This document shows, piece by piece, positions 18,202 to 26,756 of a stretch of DNA of 64,000 nt. The stretch is from Sphingomicrobium nitratireducens. GTDB taxonomy: Bacteria > Pseudomonadota > Alphaproteobacteria > Sphingomonadales > Sphingomonadaceae. Under the pieces are notes generated by a model, which was given only the letters and a program-made list of their open reading frames with translations, ran no database searches and was not told where the DNA came from. A program made the translations under genes and the position numbers. How positions within the stretch are numbered: the stretch's first letter is position 1; each line of letters starts with the position of its first letter. The stretch is taken from NCBI RefSeq assembly GCF_026157035.1, contig NZ_JANJZA010000001.1:1157001-1221000 (forward strand), read 5' to 3'.

Positions 18202-18615
18202 ATGGACGAAAGCAGCTCAAGCCAGAATCGCCGCGCCCGTCGCAGCCATGTCCTCATGACCGCGTCGATCGACGTGGCTGGCGAGGAGCGGGACGTCAAG
18301 CTGCGCAACCTGTCGCCCCACGGCGCCATGATCGAGGGCGAGCCCCTCCCCGGGGAGGGCGACAAGCTCCTCTTCATCAAGCAGGATATCCGCGTATCGG
18401 GCAAGGTCGCCTGGCGCGAGGGCAATCGGGCGGGCATCGCCTTCGACCTGCTTCTGCCGATCGATATCGTGATGCGTCACGTGCCGCAGAAACGCGCGAA
18501 GATGCAGCCGAAATTCGCGCGTCCGGGCCTCTCGGCACAGAAGCTGACTCCGGAAGAGAAGCGCTTTGCCGAAAATTACGTGTGGGGCGATCCGCTCGTA
18601 CGCCCGTTCGGCTGA
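18202..18615 (+). CDS. PilZ-domain protein, putative c-di-GMP receptor
   Basis: This 137-residue soluble protein is essentially one PilZ domain (about 8-95) with an extra C-terminal tail. The c-di-GMP motifs are present: RRARR around residues 10-14 and NLSPHGAMIEG (about 36-46), close to the consensus D/NxSxxG. The conserved WREGNRAGIAFD strand pair follows. It likely senses c-di-GMP and affects motility or surface life. No Shine-Dalgarno sequence precedes the ATG and a possible -10 lies 8 bases upstream, so the mRNA may be leaderless. It faces a second PilZ gene convergently. Confidence 0.88.
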   Translation: MDESSSSQNRRARRSHVLMTASIDVAGEERDVKLRNLSPHGAMIEGEPLPGEGDKLLFIKQDIRVSGKVAWREGNRAGIAFDLLLPIDIVMRHVPQKRAKMQPKFARPGLSAQKLTPEEKRFAENYVWGDPLVRPFG

Positions 18616-18649
18616 GCCGCATCGATCCGAACGACAGGAAGCTGGCGGC

Positions 18650-19306
18650 TTAGCTCGCCTTGCGCAATTCGCCGCGCTGTCCCTGCAGCCAGTCAACCAG
18701 TCCCGACAGCGGCATGAGCCGGTTGAAGGTAATGCCGATTTCGCCCGCATGGCGCCAGCGGACGACGCCGGCTTCAGGGGCGAGGCCGGGCAGGGTGACG
18801 ACGACGTCCTCGTCGACCTTGAGATCGCGATCGAGCGCGACCTTGATGCCGCCCTGGCTGATGTCGCAGGCCATGCCGCGATAGGGCAGTCCGTCGACAT
18901 GGAGGGTGACCGCGCTCTCGACCTCGATCCGCGGCATGCGCGGACGGGGGCCCTCGTTGCTGGTGGCGAGCAGGTCGACGACGTCGATCGGGCAGTCGAA
19001 GGCGACGCCGACACTGTTGCCCTTCGTCCAGGTGACTTTGCCCGAAACGGGATGGCCGTTCTTCAATTCGACGCTGAGCGAAGTGCCCTCGTCCATCGGG
19101 CGGTAGACGCGGATCATCATCCCGCCCGCCGACACGTTCTTGATGAGGCACAGTTCGCGCATGCCGTCGACCAGGATCGAGCCGACGCGGAACAAGGTCA
19201 GGTGGCGTTCGCCCTCGCGGCGGTCGTCGTCGCCCGGTTCGGCCTCGGGTGCGGGCGGGGTGTTGCGTAGCGAATAGAGCGTCGTTTCGACCGGCACTTC
19301 TTCCAC
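18650..19306 (-). CDS. Tandem PilZ-domain protein
   Basis: The 218-residue protein carries two PilZ-like domains: the first about residues 30-120 (RREGERH, then NVSAGGMMIRV and WTKGNSVGVAFD) and the second about 122-210 (PRIEVES, then DISQGGIKVALD and WRHAGEIGITFN). The first domain has the better RxxxR-type arginine cluster; the second has DxSxxG but a weaker arginine motif, so it may bind c-di-GMP poorly. The GTG at 19306 has a strong GAAGGAGGG site, so I prefer it over upstream alternatives. Confidence 0.85.
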   Translation of the reverse strand: MEEVPVETTLYSLRNTPPAPEAEPGDDDRREGERHLTLFRVGSILVDGMRELCLIKNVSAGGMMIRVYRPMDEGTSLSVELKNGHPVSGKVTWTKGNSVGVAFDCPIDVVDLLATSNEGPRPRMPRIEVESAVTLHVDGLPYRGMACDISQGGIKVALDRDLKVDEDVVVTLPGLAPEAGVVRWRHAGEIGITFNRLMPLSGLVDWLQGQRGELRKAS

Positions 19307-19469
19307 GTTCGCCCTCCTTCGACTGGGCGCGGACCGCCAAGGGCGACCGGCCAAGTCCAAGGGGTAAGGCGCGGGTAGTTACCAACGCGTATATTTTGAA
19401 ACCGCGACGGCGCGTCGAGCGCGGACTTGCGCCATAATGGAGCAGAAGGAGCGGGAAAAGCGACCCGGA

Positions 19470-19545
19470 TGGTGAGCCGTGCTGGGCTCGAACCAGCGAC
19501 CTACTGATTAAAAGTCAGTTGCTCTACCAACTGAGCTAACGGCCC
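19470..19545 (-). tRNA. tRNA-Lys (anticodon TTT)
   Basis: The 76-base gene folds into a standard cloverleaf. The acceptor stem GGGCCGT pairs with ACGGCTC, with one G-U pair. The D-arm is AGCTCAGTTGGTAGAGC, the anticodon loop is CTTTTAA with anticodon TTT, and the T-arm contains GGTTCGAGCC. The CCA end is encoded at 19472-19470. It reads AAA/AAG lysine codons. It lies 22 bases after folK on the same strand, and the flanks can pair with each other. Confidence 0.97.
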
Positions 19546-19567
19546 ATCCGTCCGGGTCGGCGCTTCG

Positions 19568-20062
19568 TTAGCGGCGCGGGACCCGCTTGCCAACCCGTTC
19601 GCGCACATGGCGCAGACAAAGTCCGTCGGGCAATGCCCAGTGCGGCGCGATGCTGGCTGCAGGAAGCGCTGCGAAGGGACGGGCGGCGAGCCCGGGATGC
19701 GGCACGGTCAAGCGGCGCGAACGATAACGCCCGCCGTCCCAGGCGAGGATGTCGAGGTCGAGCACGCGCTCGCCCCAGCGCCTGCCGCTGCGCCGCCCGA
19801 AATCGCGCTCGATCGCCTTGAGAGCGTCGAGCATCGGCTCGGGCGCGAGCGCGCTCACCACCATCGCGGCAGCATTGGCGAAGTCGCGGCCCGCGCCGCC
19901 GATCGCGGGGTTGATCATCACGGGCGAGGCGTCGAACAGGTCGAATTCGGCATCGAGCCGCGCGATCGCGGCCTCGACCACGCCGGTCGGCCGCCCGTGG
20001 CGGACGTGACGGCGATTGGAACCGATCCCGACCAGATAGACGTGGGGGCTAGCCTCGATCAT
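19568..20062 (-). CDS. folK: 2-amino-4-hydroxy-6-hydroxymethyldihydropteridine pyrophosphokinase
   Basis: FolK (HPPK) transfers pyrophosphate from ATP to the pterin in folate synthesis. The 164-residue protein has the VGIGSNRR N-terminal motif, the FANAAAMV segment, and the ATP/Mg signature RRWGERVLDLDIL (about 94-106) with the paired aspartates, followed by VPHPGLAARPF. The length is normal. Its start codon nearly abuts the divergent glycosylase gene. tRNA-Lys follows 22 bases downstream. Confidence 0.94.
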   Translation of the reverse strand: MIEASPHVYLVGIGSNRRHVRHGRPTGVVEAAIARLDAEFDLFDASPVMINPAIGGAGRDFANAAAMVVSALAPEPMLDALKAIERDFGRRSGRRWGERVLDLDILAWDGGRYRSRRLTVPHPGLAARPFAALPAASIAPHWALPDGLCLRHVRERVGKRVPRR

Positions 20063-20084
20063 GGGCGCCGCTTATCCCCTTGCC

Positions 20085-21254
20085 ATGCACAAGGCCAGCC
20101 CTTCCGACCTTTCGCCGCTGCCCGAGGTGGAGCCGCCGCGCGATTGCCCGCTCTGTCCGCGGCTCGTCGATTTTCGAATGGCTTGCCGCGCCGAGCATCC
20201 CCACTGGTATAATGCACCCGTGCCCGCGTTCGGCGATGCGAACGCGCATCTGGCCGTGATCGGGCTGGCGCCGGGCAAGCACGGGGCCAACCGGACGGGG
20301 CGGCCCTTCACCGGCGATTATGCCGGCGACCTCCTCTATGACAGCCTGATGCGGCTCGGCCTGTCGAGCGGGCAATACGGGGCGAGCGCCGATGACGGGC
20401 TCGAGCTGAAGGGCGCGATCATCCTGAATGCGGTCAAATGCCTGCCGCCCGAGAACAAGCCGACCACGCAGGAGATCGCCACCTGCCGCCCGTTCCTCGA
20501 GGAATCGCTCGCCACGCTCCCCAACGTCCGCACCTTGTTCGCGCTTGGCAAGATCGCCCATGACGCCGCCTGCCGTGCGCTGGGCCTCAAGCCGAGCCGT
20601 GCCAAGTTCGGGCACGGCACCGTCTACGAGGCAGAAAACGGCATCCGCCTCGTCAGTTCCTATCATTGCAGCCGCTACAACCAGAATACCGGCCGCCTCA
20701 CCGACGACATGTTCTTCGAGGCGATGCAGAAGGCTGCCGCGCATCCGATGGCGGGGGAGCGCGCCGACCGGCTGACGACCGACCGCCTGGTGCTGCGCCG
20801 CGCGACGATGGACGATGTCGACGGCTTTGCTGCGATCTTCACCGATGCCGAGACGATGGCGCACTGGTCGACCCCGCCGCACGCTTCGCGCCAGCAGACC
20901 GAAAAGTGGGTGAAGTCGATGGTCGAATCCGATCCCGCGCTGGGCGACGATTTCGTGATCGAGAAGGACGGCGAACTGCTCGGCAAGGTCGGGCCTTGGC
21001 GATTGCCCGAGTTCGGCGTGCTGGTGCGCCGCGATCATTGGGGGCAGGGCATCGCGACCGAGGCGATGAGCGCGCTGATCGACTATTTGCGCACCCGCTC
21101 GGTTCCGCACCTCGTCGCCGACGTCGACCCCGCCAATGGCGGCTCGCTGCGCCTGATGGAGAAACTCGGCTTTACGCGCTCGGGCTACAAGAAGGACGCG
21201 ATGCTCTACGACGGCAAGCCGGTCGACAGCGTCTACCTGCGGCGCGACCTCTAG
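20085..21254 (+). CDS. Fusion of a family 5 (UDGb-like) uracil-DNA glycosylase with a GNAT acetyltransferase
   Basis: The frame runs without a stop through two complete domains. Residues about 1-220 are a uracil-DNA glycosylase of the UDGb type, with DCPLCPRLVDF, IGLAPGKHGANRTGRPFTGD, the NAVKCLPPENK strand and the SYHCSRYNQNTGRLT C-terminal motif. Residues about 225-390 are a GNAT acetyltransferase of the RimJ-like type, with TDRLVLRRAT, the acetyl-CoA loop RRDHWGQGIATEA and ANGGSLRLMEKLGF. The first part would excise deaminated bases; the second would acetylate an unknown amine. The upstream ATG at 20061 would overlap the divergent folK start, so I prefer 20085. The join (QKAAAHPMAGERADRL) is continuous. 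Confidence 0.85.
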   Translation: MHKASPSDLSPLPEVEPPRDCPLCPRLVDFRMACRAEHPHWYNAPVPAFGDANAHLAVIGLAPGKHGANRTGRPFTGDYAGDLLYDSLMRLGLSSGQYGASADDGLELKGAIILNAVKCLPPENKPTTQEIATCRPFLEESLATLPNVRTLFALGKIAHDAACRALGLKPSRAKFGHGTVYEAENGIRLVSSYHCSRYNQNTGRLTDDMFFEAMQKAAAHPMAGERADRLTTDRLVLRRATMDDVDGFAAIFTDAETMAHWSTPPHASRQQTEKWVKSMVESDPALGDDFVIEKDGELLGKVGPWRLPEFGVLVRRDHWGQGIATEAMSALIDYLRTRSVPHLVADVDPANGGSLRLMEKLGFTRSGYKKDAMLYDGKPVDSVYLRRDL

Positions 21255-22102
21255 ATGTCTTCGACAAGCCGCCCGTAAAGCTCTGGGCGGCGGTCGCGGA
21301 AGAAGCCGAACGCGGCGCGGTGCTTCTTCGCGGCGGCGAGATCGAGCTCGGCGACCAGCACACCTGTATCCTCGGCACCGAATTCGGCGAGCAGGTCGCC
21401 GCGTTCGTCGCAGATGAAGCTGTGGCCGTAGAAGCGCTGCCCGCATTCGTCGCCGATGCGATTGGCCGCCACGACGGGAACGACGTTGGACACTGCGTGG
21501 CCGATCATCGCGCGGCGCCACAGGCGGCTCGTGTCGAGGTCGGGGTCGTGCGGCTCGGTCCCGATCGCGGTCGGGTAGAAGAGGATCTGCGCGCCCATCA
21601 GCATCATCGCGCGCGCAGTCTCGGGATACCACTGGTCCCAGCAGATGCCGACGCCGAGGCTGGCGCGCGCGGGCCCTTCCCACACCTTGAAGCCGGTGTT
21701 GCCGGGGCGGAAATAGAATTTCTCCTCGTAGCCTGGCCCGTCGGGGATGTGGCTCTTGCGATAGGTGCCCATGACCTTGCCGTCGGGCCCGATCATGGCG
21801 AGCGTGTTGTAGTGGTGCGGGCCGTCCGCCTCGAAGAAGCTGGTCGGGATGTAAATGCCGAGTTCGTCGGCGAGTTTCTGCATCGCGAGTACGCTAGGGT
21901 GCTCGGCGGTGGGCTTGGCCGTCGCGAAATAATCCTCGTCCTCGACCCGGCAGAAATAGGGGCCTTCGAATAGTTCGGGGGGCAGCACGACCTCGGCGCC
22001 CTTGCCCGCGGCTTCGCGCACGAGTTCGCTGACGGCGGCGATATTTTCGTCCGCGCTGCCGCCGAGGGCGAGCTGGAGTGCGGCGACTTTGAGCTTGGTC
22101 AT
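21251..22102 (-). CDS. aguB: N-carbamoylputrescine amidase
   Basis: AguB hydrolyses N-carbamoylputrescine to putrescine, CO2 and ammonia. The 283-residue nitrilase-fold protein has the catalytic triad Glu43 (PPELFEG), Lys116 (TYRKSHIPDG) and Cys154 (GICWDQWYPE). The GYEEKFYFRPG and DTSRLWRRAMIGHA stretches are diagnostic for this subfamily. Its ATG overlaps the aguA stop (ATGA). Its 3' end overlaps the convergent glycosylase gene by 4 bases through a shared ctag. Confidence 0.94.
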   Translation of the reverse strand: MTKLKVAALQLALGGSADENIAAVSELVREAAGKGAEVVLPPELFEGPYFCRVEDEDYFATAKPTAEHPSVLAMQKLADELGIYIPTSFFEADGPHHYNTLAMIGPDGKVMGTYRKSHIPDGPGYEEKFYFRPGNTGFKVWEGPARASLGVGICWDQWYPETARAMMLMGAQILFYPTAIGTEPHDPDLDTSRLWRRAMIGHAVSNVVPVVAANRIGDECGQRFYGHSFICDERGDLLAEFGAEDTGVLVAELDLAAAKKHRAAFGFFRDRRPELYGRLVEDI

Positions 22103-23091
22103 CGGGGCACCTGCTGGGAAATACAGTGAAACGAGCCGCCGCCGGTCAGGAGGTGGTCGGCGCGCAGGCCGACGACCTTGCGGTCGGGAAACAGCGCGGC
22201 GATCGCCTCGACCGCATCGCCGTCATTCTCGCTGCCATAGACGGGGACGACGACCGCAGCGTTGCCGATCAGGAAATTCATGTAGCTTGCGGGCACGATG
22301 GTCGGCTCGCCGGTCTCCGGGTCGGGGCGCACGACCTTGCCGGGCGAGGGGATGGCCGTGACTTCGAGGTCGGCGTCGAGCAGCGCCTCGGCCGCGGCGG
22401 CATAGGCTTCCTCGTTGGGATCCTCCTCGCCGTCGGGCTGGGGGATCGCGACGCGGCCTTCGCCTACGAAGCGCGCGAGATTGTCGACATGGCCGTCGGT
22501 ATGGTCGTTGGCGAGCCCCTTGCCGAGCCACACCACGCGGGTTGCACCAAGGTCGCGCTTCAGGCGGCCCTCGATTTCCTCGCGCGAGAGTTCGGGATTG
22601 CGGTTCGGGTTGAGAAGGCACTCTTCGGTGGTCAGCAATACGCCGGTGCCGTCTCCGTCGACCGCGCCGCCCTCAAGGATCCAGTCTGCCTTGGCGTAGT
22701 CGAGCGAGGCGGTTCCCGCGAGCCGCTCGCCGATCGTGTCGTCGCCTTCCAGCTCGTACTTGCCGCCCCAGCCGTTGAAGCCGAAGCCCTGCGCGCGCCG
22801 CGTGTCGCCGCTGCCCATCACGATCGGGCCGGTATCGCGCAGCCACACGTCGCCGAACGGCTCGACGATTACCTTGGCGAAGGGGCATAGTGCCTGCGCG
22901 CGGTCGGCGGCTTCGGGGGTCGCGGCGACGAGGCGGATTTCCTCGCCCTTGCCGTCGGCCCACAAGGCGGTGGCGAGCGCGGCCACTTCCTCCTGTGCAG
23001 GCGCGAGGTCGTCCTCCCACAGGTCGGCGTGGCTCGGAAAGCCGATCCACATCGCGTCGTGATGAGCCCATTCGGGAAGGGGTGCTGTCAT
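22099..23091 (-). CDS. aguA: Agmatine deiminase
   Basis: AguA converts agmatine to N-carbamoylputrescine, the step before AguB, giving a two-enzyme route from arginine-derived agmatine to putrescine. The 330-residue protein belongs to the peptidyl-arginine-deiminase-like family. Visible motifs are WIGFPSHADLWEDDL, WLRDTGPIV, the GFNGWGGKY loop, LEGGAVDGDG, NDHTDGHVDN and the catalytic cysteine at about 323 in GGGSFHCISQQVPR. It is translationally coupled to aguB. Confidence 0.94.
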   Translation of the reverse strand: MTAPLPEWAHHDAMWIGFPSHADLWEDDLAPAQEEVAALATALWADGKGEEIRLVAATPEAADRAQALCPFAKVIVEPFGDVWLRDTGPIVMGSGDTRRAQGFGFNGWGGKYELEGDDTIGERLAGTASLDYAKADWILEGGAVDGDGTGVLLTTEECLLNPNRNPELSREEIEGRLKRDLGATRVVWLGKGLANDHTDGHVDNLARFVGEGRVAIPQPDGEEDPNEEAYAAAAEALLDADLEVTAIPSPGKVVRPDPETGEPTIVPASYMNFLIGNAAVVVPVYGSENDGDAVEAIAALFPDRKVVGLRADHLLTGGGSFHCISQQVPR

Positions 23092-23107
23092 GTGGCGCTC
23101 CTTGAAC

Positions 23108-23140
23108 GAAAAAGGGCGACCCGGAAAGGGCCGCCCTCTT
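23108..23140 (-). terminator. Rho-independent terminator of rpsD
   Basis: A 10-base-pair stem (23113-23122 with 23128-23137, one mismatch) and a GGAAA-type 5-base loop is followed on the minus strand by TTTTTCGTT. It lies 27 bases past the rpsD stop and just before aguA. Confidence 0.85.
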
Positions 23141-23164
23141 CGAACGCGTGATTTCCTGGAAGGA

Positions 23165-23779
23165 TCAGCGCGAATAGAATTCGACGACCAGGTTCGGTTC
23201 CATGCGGACCGGGTAGGGCACCTCGTCGAGCGTGGGAACGCGCGTGAAGGTCACCTTGTGATCGCCGTCGGGCGCGACATAGTCGGGGATGTCACGCTCG
23301 GCGAGGCTCTGCGCCTCGAGCACGAGCGCCATTTCCTTGGCCTTGTTGCCGAGGCTGATCTCGTCGCCGACGTCGATACGACGCGAGGCGATGTTGCACT
23401 TCACGCCGTTGACCATGATGTGGCCGTGGCTGACGAGCTGTCGCGCGGCCCAGATGGTCGGCGCGAACTTGGCACGGTAGACGACCATGTCGAGACGGCG
23501 CTCGAGCAGGCCGATGAGGTTGACCGAGGTGTCGCCCTTCATGCGCGAGGCGTCCTGGAAGGTGCGCTTGAACTGCTTTTCGGTGACGTCGCCGTAATAG
23601 CCCTTGAGCTTCTGCTTGGCGCGCAGCTGCAGACCGAAGTCGCTCATCTTGCCCTTGCGGCGCTGGCCGTGCTGGCCGGGACCGTATTCGCGGCGGTTGA
23701 CCGGGCTCTTCGGGCGACCGAAGACGTTTTCGCCCATGCGGCGGTCGAGTTTGTACTTGGCGCTGGAACGCTTCGACAT
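23165..23779 (-). CDS. rpsD: 30S ribosomal protein S4
   Basis: S4 is a primary 16S rRNA-binding protein that nucleates 30S assembly. The 204-residue protein has the usual length, the basic N-terminal domain, and the S4 RNA-binding domain (about 94-155) with [27 protein letters not shown] and the [11 protein letters not shown] loop. The end, [18 protein letters not shown], is typical. It stands alone here rather than in an alpha operon, as is common in alphaproteobacteria, and has its own terminator. Confidence 0.98.
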   Translation of the reverse strand: MSKRSSAKYKLDRRMGENVFGRPKSPVNRREYGPGQHGQRRKGKMSDFGLQLRAKQKLKGYYGDVTEKQFKRTFQDASRMKGDTSVNLIGLLERRLDMVVYRAKFAPTIWAARQLVSHGHIMVNGVKCNIASRRIDVGDEISLGNKAKEMALVLEAQSLAERDIPDYVAPDGDHKVTFTRVPTLDEVPYPVRMEPNLVVEFYSR

Positions 23780-23957
23780 CAGTAATCTCCAATTTGCTTT
23801 TTATATCAGTCACCTGGAGCGCACCATCGAGCGTTGCACTCGATGCGATCTCCGCTTCACCAGGCATGCGGGATCAATTTGCGAGGGCGCGCCTAGCCCA
23901 GCCCCCCGTTTCAGTCAAGCGTTGCGGCGCACAAATTGCTTTGGCAATGAGCCGCTT

Positions 23958-24266
23958 ATGACCGACATTCGCGATCCCCAGGACTGTGCTTCCATGACCG
24001 ACGTGCGCGCAGGCGTCGACGAGGTCGACCGCCAGCTCGTCGCCCTCCTCAAGCGCCGCTTTGGCTACATGGAGGCCGCCGCGCGCATCAAGCCGACCCG
24101 CGAGGCGGTGCGCGACCAGGATCGTAAGGACGACGTCCATGCCAAGGTCGCCGCCGCAGCGCGCGCGGCCGGGCTGCCCGCCGAGCGTCTATGGCCGGTG
24201 TGGGAAGAGCTGATGGAGCAGTCGATCGCCTACGAGTTCGAACGCTACGACGAAACGCGCGACTAA
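23958..24266 (+). CDS. Chorismate mutase (AroQ type)
   Basis: This 102-residue all-helical protein matches the short AroQ chorismate mutase / isochorismate pyruvate lyase family, which rearranges chorismate to prephenate for Phe and Tyr synthesis. The pattern RAGVDEVDRQLVALLKRRFGYM (split: RAGVDEVDRQ then LVALLKRRFG) and a later AAARIK ... RDQDRKDDVH region give the active-site Arg, Lys and Asp. I chose the ATG at 23958. A second in-frame ATG at 23994 would give a protein 12 residues shorter. It overlaps convergently with trmJ by 4 bases. Confidence 0.85.
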   Translation: MTDIRDPQDCASMTDVRAGVDEVDRQLVALLKRRFGYMEAAARIKPTREAVRDQDRKDDVHAKVAAAARAAGLPAERLWPVWEELMEQSIAYEFERYDETRD

Positions 24267-24979
24267 CGCTCGCGCTTGGGCTGGGCGAGGGCCCGGATGA
24301 CGCCGTGGATCGCCTTCATCTCGCGGCTCGACCAGGCCGGCTTGGTCAGGATCGAACGCAGCGTTTGCTTGGTCGCCTCGGTGCGCTCCTCGGGGAAGAA
24401 ATAGCCCTTCTCGTCGAGCGCCTCGTTCAGATGCCCGACCAATGCGTCGAGCTCGGCCTTGGGCGCGGGCGGTTCGGCCTGCTTGTCGGTCGGCTGCGCC
24501 AGCGCCTCTGACTTCGACCATTCATAGGCGAGGAGGATCACCGCCTGGGCGAGGTTCAGGCTGCCGAACTCGGGATTGATCGGCACGGTGACGATCTTGT
24601 CGGCCAGCCCGACATCCTCTGTCTCCAGCCCCGAGCGTTCGGGCCCGAACAGGATGGCGGTGCGCCCGTCGCTCGCATGGATCTCACGCGCCATCTCGGC
24701 GGGGCCGACGACCGGCATGACGAGGTCGCGACGGCGCACGGTCGAGGCGAAGACGAGGTTGCAGTCGGCCAGCGCGTCGGCGGTGGTCTCGAAAACCTCT
24801 GCTTTCTCGAGCACGATGTCGGCGCCGCTCGCGGCAGGGCCGGCTTCCGGATTGGGCCAGCCGTCGCGCGGCGCGACTAGGCGCATCTCGGTCAGCCCGA
24901 AATTGAGCATGGCGCGCGCAGCCTTGCCGATATTCTGGCCGAGCTGCGGATTGACGAGGACGATCACGGGCTTGTGCAT
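24263..24979 (-). CDS. trmJ: tRNA (cytidine/uridine-2'-O)-methyltransferase TrmJ
   Basis: TrmJ methylates the ribose at position 32 of several tRNAs. The 238-residue protein has a SPOUT knot fold with VNPQLGQNIGKAARAMLNFG near the N-terminus, ASTVRRRDL, ILFGPERSGL and the knot motif GSLNLAQAVILLAYEW (about 152). A C-terminal extension (about 175-238) carries the RSILTKPAWSSREMKAIHGV segment seen in TrmJ. It is last in the glyA-nrdR-trmJ group, 11 bases after nrdR. I chose the ATG at 24979. Confidence 0.9.
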   Translation of the reverse strand: MHKPVIVLVNPQLGQNIGKAARAMLNFGLTEMRLVAPRDGWPNPEAGPAASGADIVLEKAEVFETTADALADCNLVFASTVRRRDLVMPVVGPAEMAREIHASDGRTAILFGPERSGLETEDVGLADKIVTVPINPEFGSLNLAQAVILLAYEWSKSEALAQPTDKQAEPPAPKAELDALVGHLNEALDEKGYFFPEERTEATKQTLRSILTKPAWSSREMKAIHGVIRALAQPKRER

Positions 24980-24990
24980 GGCGCCAGCCC

Positions 24991-25440
24991 TTATTCGTCG
25001 TCGACCGAACCTGCAATCTCCGCGAAGTCGCCGGCTTCCTTGAAGTCGCGATAGACCGAGGCGAAGCGGATGTAGGCGACGCTGTCCAAGGCCTTCAGCC
25101 CGTCCATCACCGCCTCGCCGATCGCCTGCGCCTTGACCTCGTCGCCCTGCGTTTCGAGCTGGCGCTGGATCGAGTTTACCAGCCGCTCGATCTGGCCTTC
25201 GGAAATGTCGCGCTTGCGGCAACTATGGCCGATGGCGGCGATCAGCTTGGCCTGCTCGAACGGTTCGCGCTTGCCATCCTTCTTGACGACGGTGAGGTCG
25301 CGCAGCTGGACGCGCTCGAAGGTGGTGAAGCGCGCGCCGCACCCCTCGCACTGGCGTCGACGCCGGATCGCCGCGCCGTCCTCGGAAGGACGGCTGTCCT
25401 TCACCTGGCTCGATTCGTGGGTGCAGAAGGGACAGCGCAA
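24991..25440 (-). CDS. nrdR: Transcriptional repressor NrdR
   Basis: NrdR represses ribonucleotide reductase genes through an ATP/dATP-sensing cone. The 149-residue protein begins with a zinc ribbon, MRCPFC ... CEGCGARF, followed by the FTTFERVQL segment and an ATP-cone domain (about 48-138) with [16 protein letters not shown]. The length is normal. The start codon appears to be TTG, one base after the glyA stop, so translation is probably coupled. NrdR boxes were not searched exhaustively. Confidence 0.95.
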   Translation of the reverse strand: MRCPFCTHESSQVKDSRPSEDGAAIRRRRQCEGCGARFTTFERVQLRDLTVVKKDGKREPFEQAKLIAAIGHSCRKRDISEGQIERLVNSIQRQLETQGDEVKAQAIGEAVMDGLKALDSVAYIRFASVYRDFKEAGDFAEIAGSVDDE

Positions 25441-25441
25441 T

Positions 25442-26743
25442 TCAACCCTCGTAGATCGGGAAACGGGCGCACAGCGCCTCGACCTTGGCCTTGACCGCCG
25501 CCTCGACCGAAGGGTCGCCTTCGCCGCCTGTCTTGGCGACGCCGTCGAGCACGTCGGCGACCATGTGGCCGATTTGCTCGAACTCCGCCTTGCCGAAGCC
25601 GCGCGTGGTGCCTGCCGGGCTGCCGACGCGGATACCGCTGGTCTTCATCGGCGGCAGCGGGTCGAAGGGCACGCCATTCTTGTTGCAGGTGATGCCGCTG
25701 CGCTCGAGCGCTTCGTCGGCGTCCTTGCCGGTAATGCCGAGCGGGCGCAGGTCGATGAGCGCGACATGCGTGTCGGTGCCGCCCGCAACGAGGTCCGCGC
25801 CGCGGCCCTTCAAGGTCTCCGCGAGCGTCTGCGCATTCTCGATCACGGCTTTCGAATAGGTCTTGAAGCCGGGCTCGAGCGCCTCGCCGAACGCGACCGC
25901 CTTGGCGGCGATGACGTGCATCAGCGGACCGCCCTGGAGGCCCGGGAAGACCGCCGAGTTGAACTTCTTGCCCAGATCCTCGTCGTTGGAGAGGATCATG
26001 CCGCCGCGCGGGCCGCGAAGCGTCTTGTGGGTGGTGGTGGTGACGACGTGCGCGTGGGGCAGGGGCGAGGGGTGGAGACCCGCTGCGACCAACCCTGCGA
26101 AATGCGCCATGTCGACCTGGAAATAGGCCCCGACCTCGTCGGCGATCTCGCGGAAGCGCTTGAAGTCGATGGTGCGCGGATAGGCGCTGCCGCCCGCGAT
26201 GATCAGCTTGGGCTTGTGCTCGCGCGCCAGTGCCTCGACCTCGTCGAAGTCGATGAGGTGGGTGTCCTTGTCGACCCCGTACTGGACCGCGTTGAACCAC
26301 TTGCCCGACAGCGCGGGCTTGGCGCCGTGGGTGAGATGGCCTCCGGCATCGAGGCTCATGCCGAGGATCGTGTCGCCGGGCTTGACCAGCGCCAGCAGCA
26401 CCGCACCATTGGCCTGCGCTCCCGAATGCGGCTGCACGTTGGCGTAGGCGCAATCGAACAGTTGCTTCGCGCGGTCGATGGCGAGCTGCTCGACCGAATC
26501 CGAGGGCGCGCAGCCCTGGTAGTAGCGGCGCCCCGGATAGCCTTCGGCATATTTGTTGGTCAGCACCGAGCCCTGCGCTTCGAGCACCGCCCTGGAGACG
26601 ATATTCTCGGACGCGATCAGTTCGATCTGCGACTGTTCGCGCTTGAGCTCGGCTCGAATAGCCTTGGCGATGGCGGGATCGCTGTCGGCAACGCCGGCGG
26701 AGAAGAAGTCGTCGGGGCGGATGTCGCTGGTCGCGGTGGCCAT
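25442..26743 (-). CDS. glyA: Serine hydroxymethyltransferase
   Basis: GlyA interconverts serine and glycine with tetrahydrofolate and is the main source of one-carbon units. The 433-residue protein has the PLP lysine at residue 240 in [14 protein letters not shown], the [12 protein letters not shown]-terminal motif, [15 protein letters not shown], and the [16 protein letters not shown]-terminal loop. It works beside the glycine cleavage system, sharing glycine and methylene-THF. It lies between rpiB and nrdR with short gaps. Confidence 0.97.
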   Translation of the reverse strand: MATATSDIRPDDFFSAGVADSDPAIAKAIRAELKREQSQIELIASENIVSRAVLEAQGSVLTNKYAEGYPGRRYYQGCAPSDSVEQLAIDRAKQLFDCAYANVQPHSGAQANGAVLLALVKPGDTILGMSLDAGGHLTHGAKPALSGKWFNAVQYGVDKDTHLIDFDEVEALAREHKPKLIIAGGSAYPRTIDFKRFREIADEVGAYFQVDMAHFAGLVAAGLHPSPLPHAHVVTTTTHKTLRGPRGGMILSNDEDLGKKFNSAVFPGLQGGPLMHVIAAKAVAFGEALEPGFKTYSKAVIENAQTLAETLKGRGADLVAGGTDTHVALIDLRPLGITGKDADEALERSGITCNKNGVPFDPLPPMKTSGIRVGSPAGTTRGFGKAEFEQIGHMVADVLDGVAKTGGEGDPSVEAAVKAKVEALCARFPIYEG

Positions 26744-26756
26744 CGTGCAGAAAATC

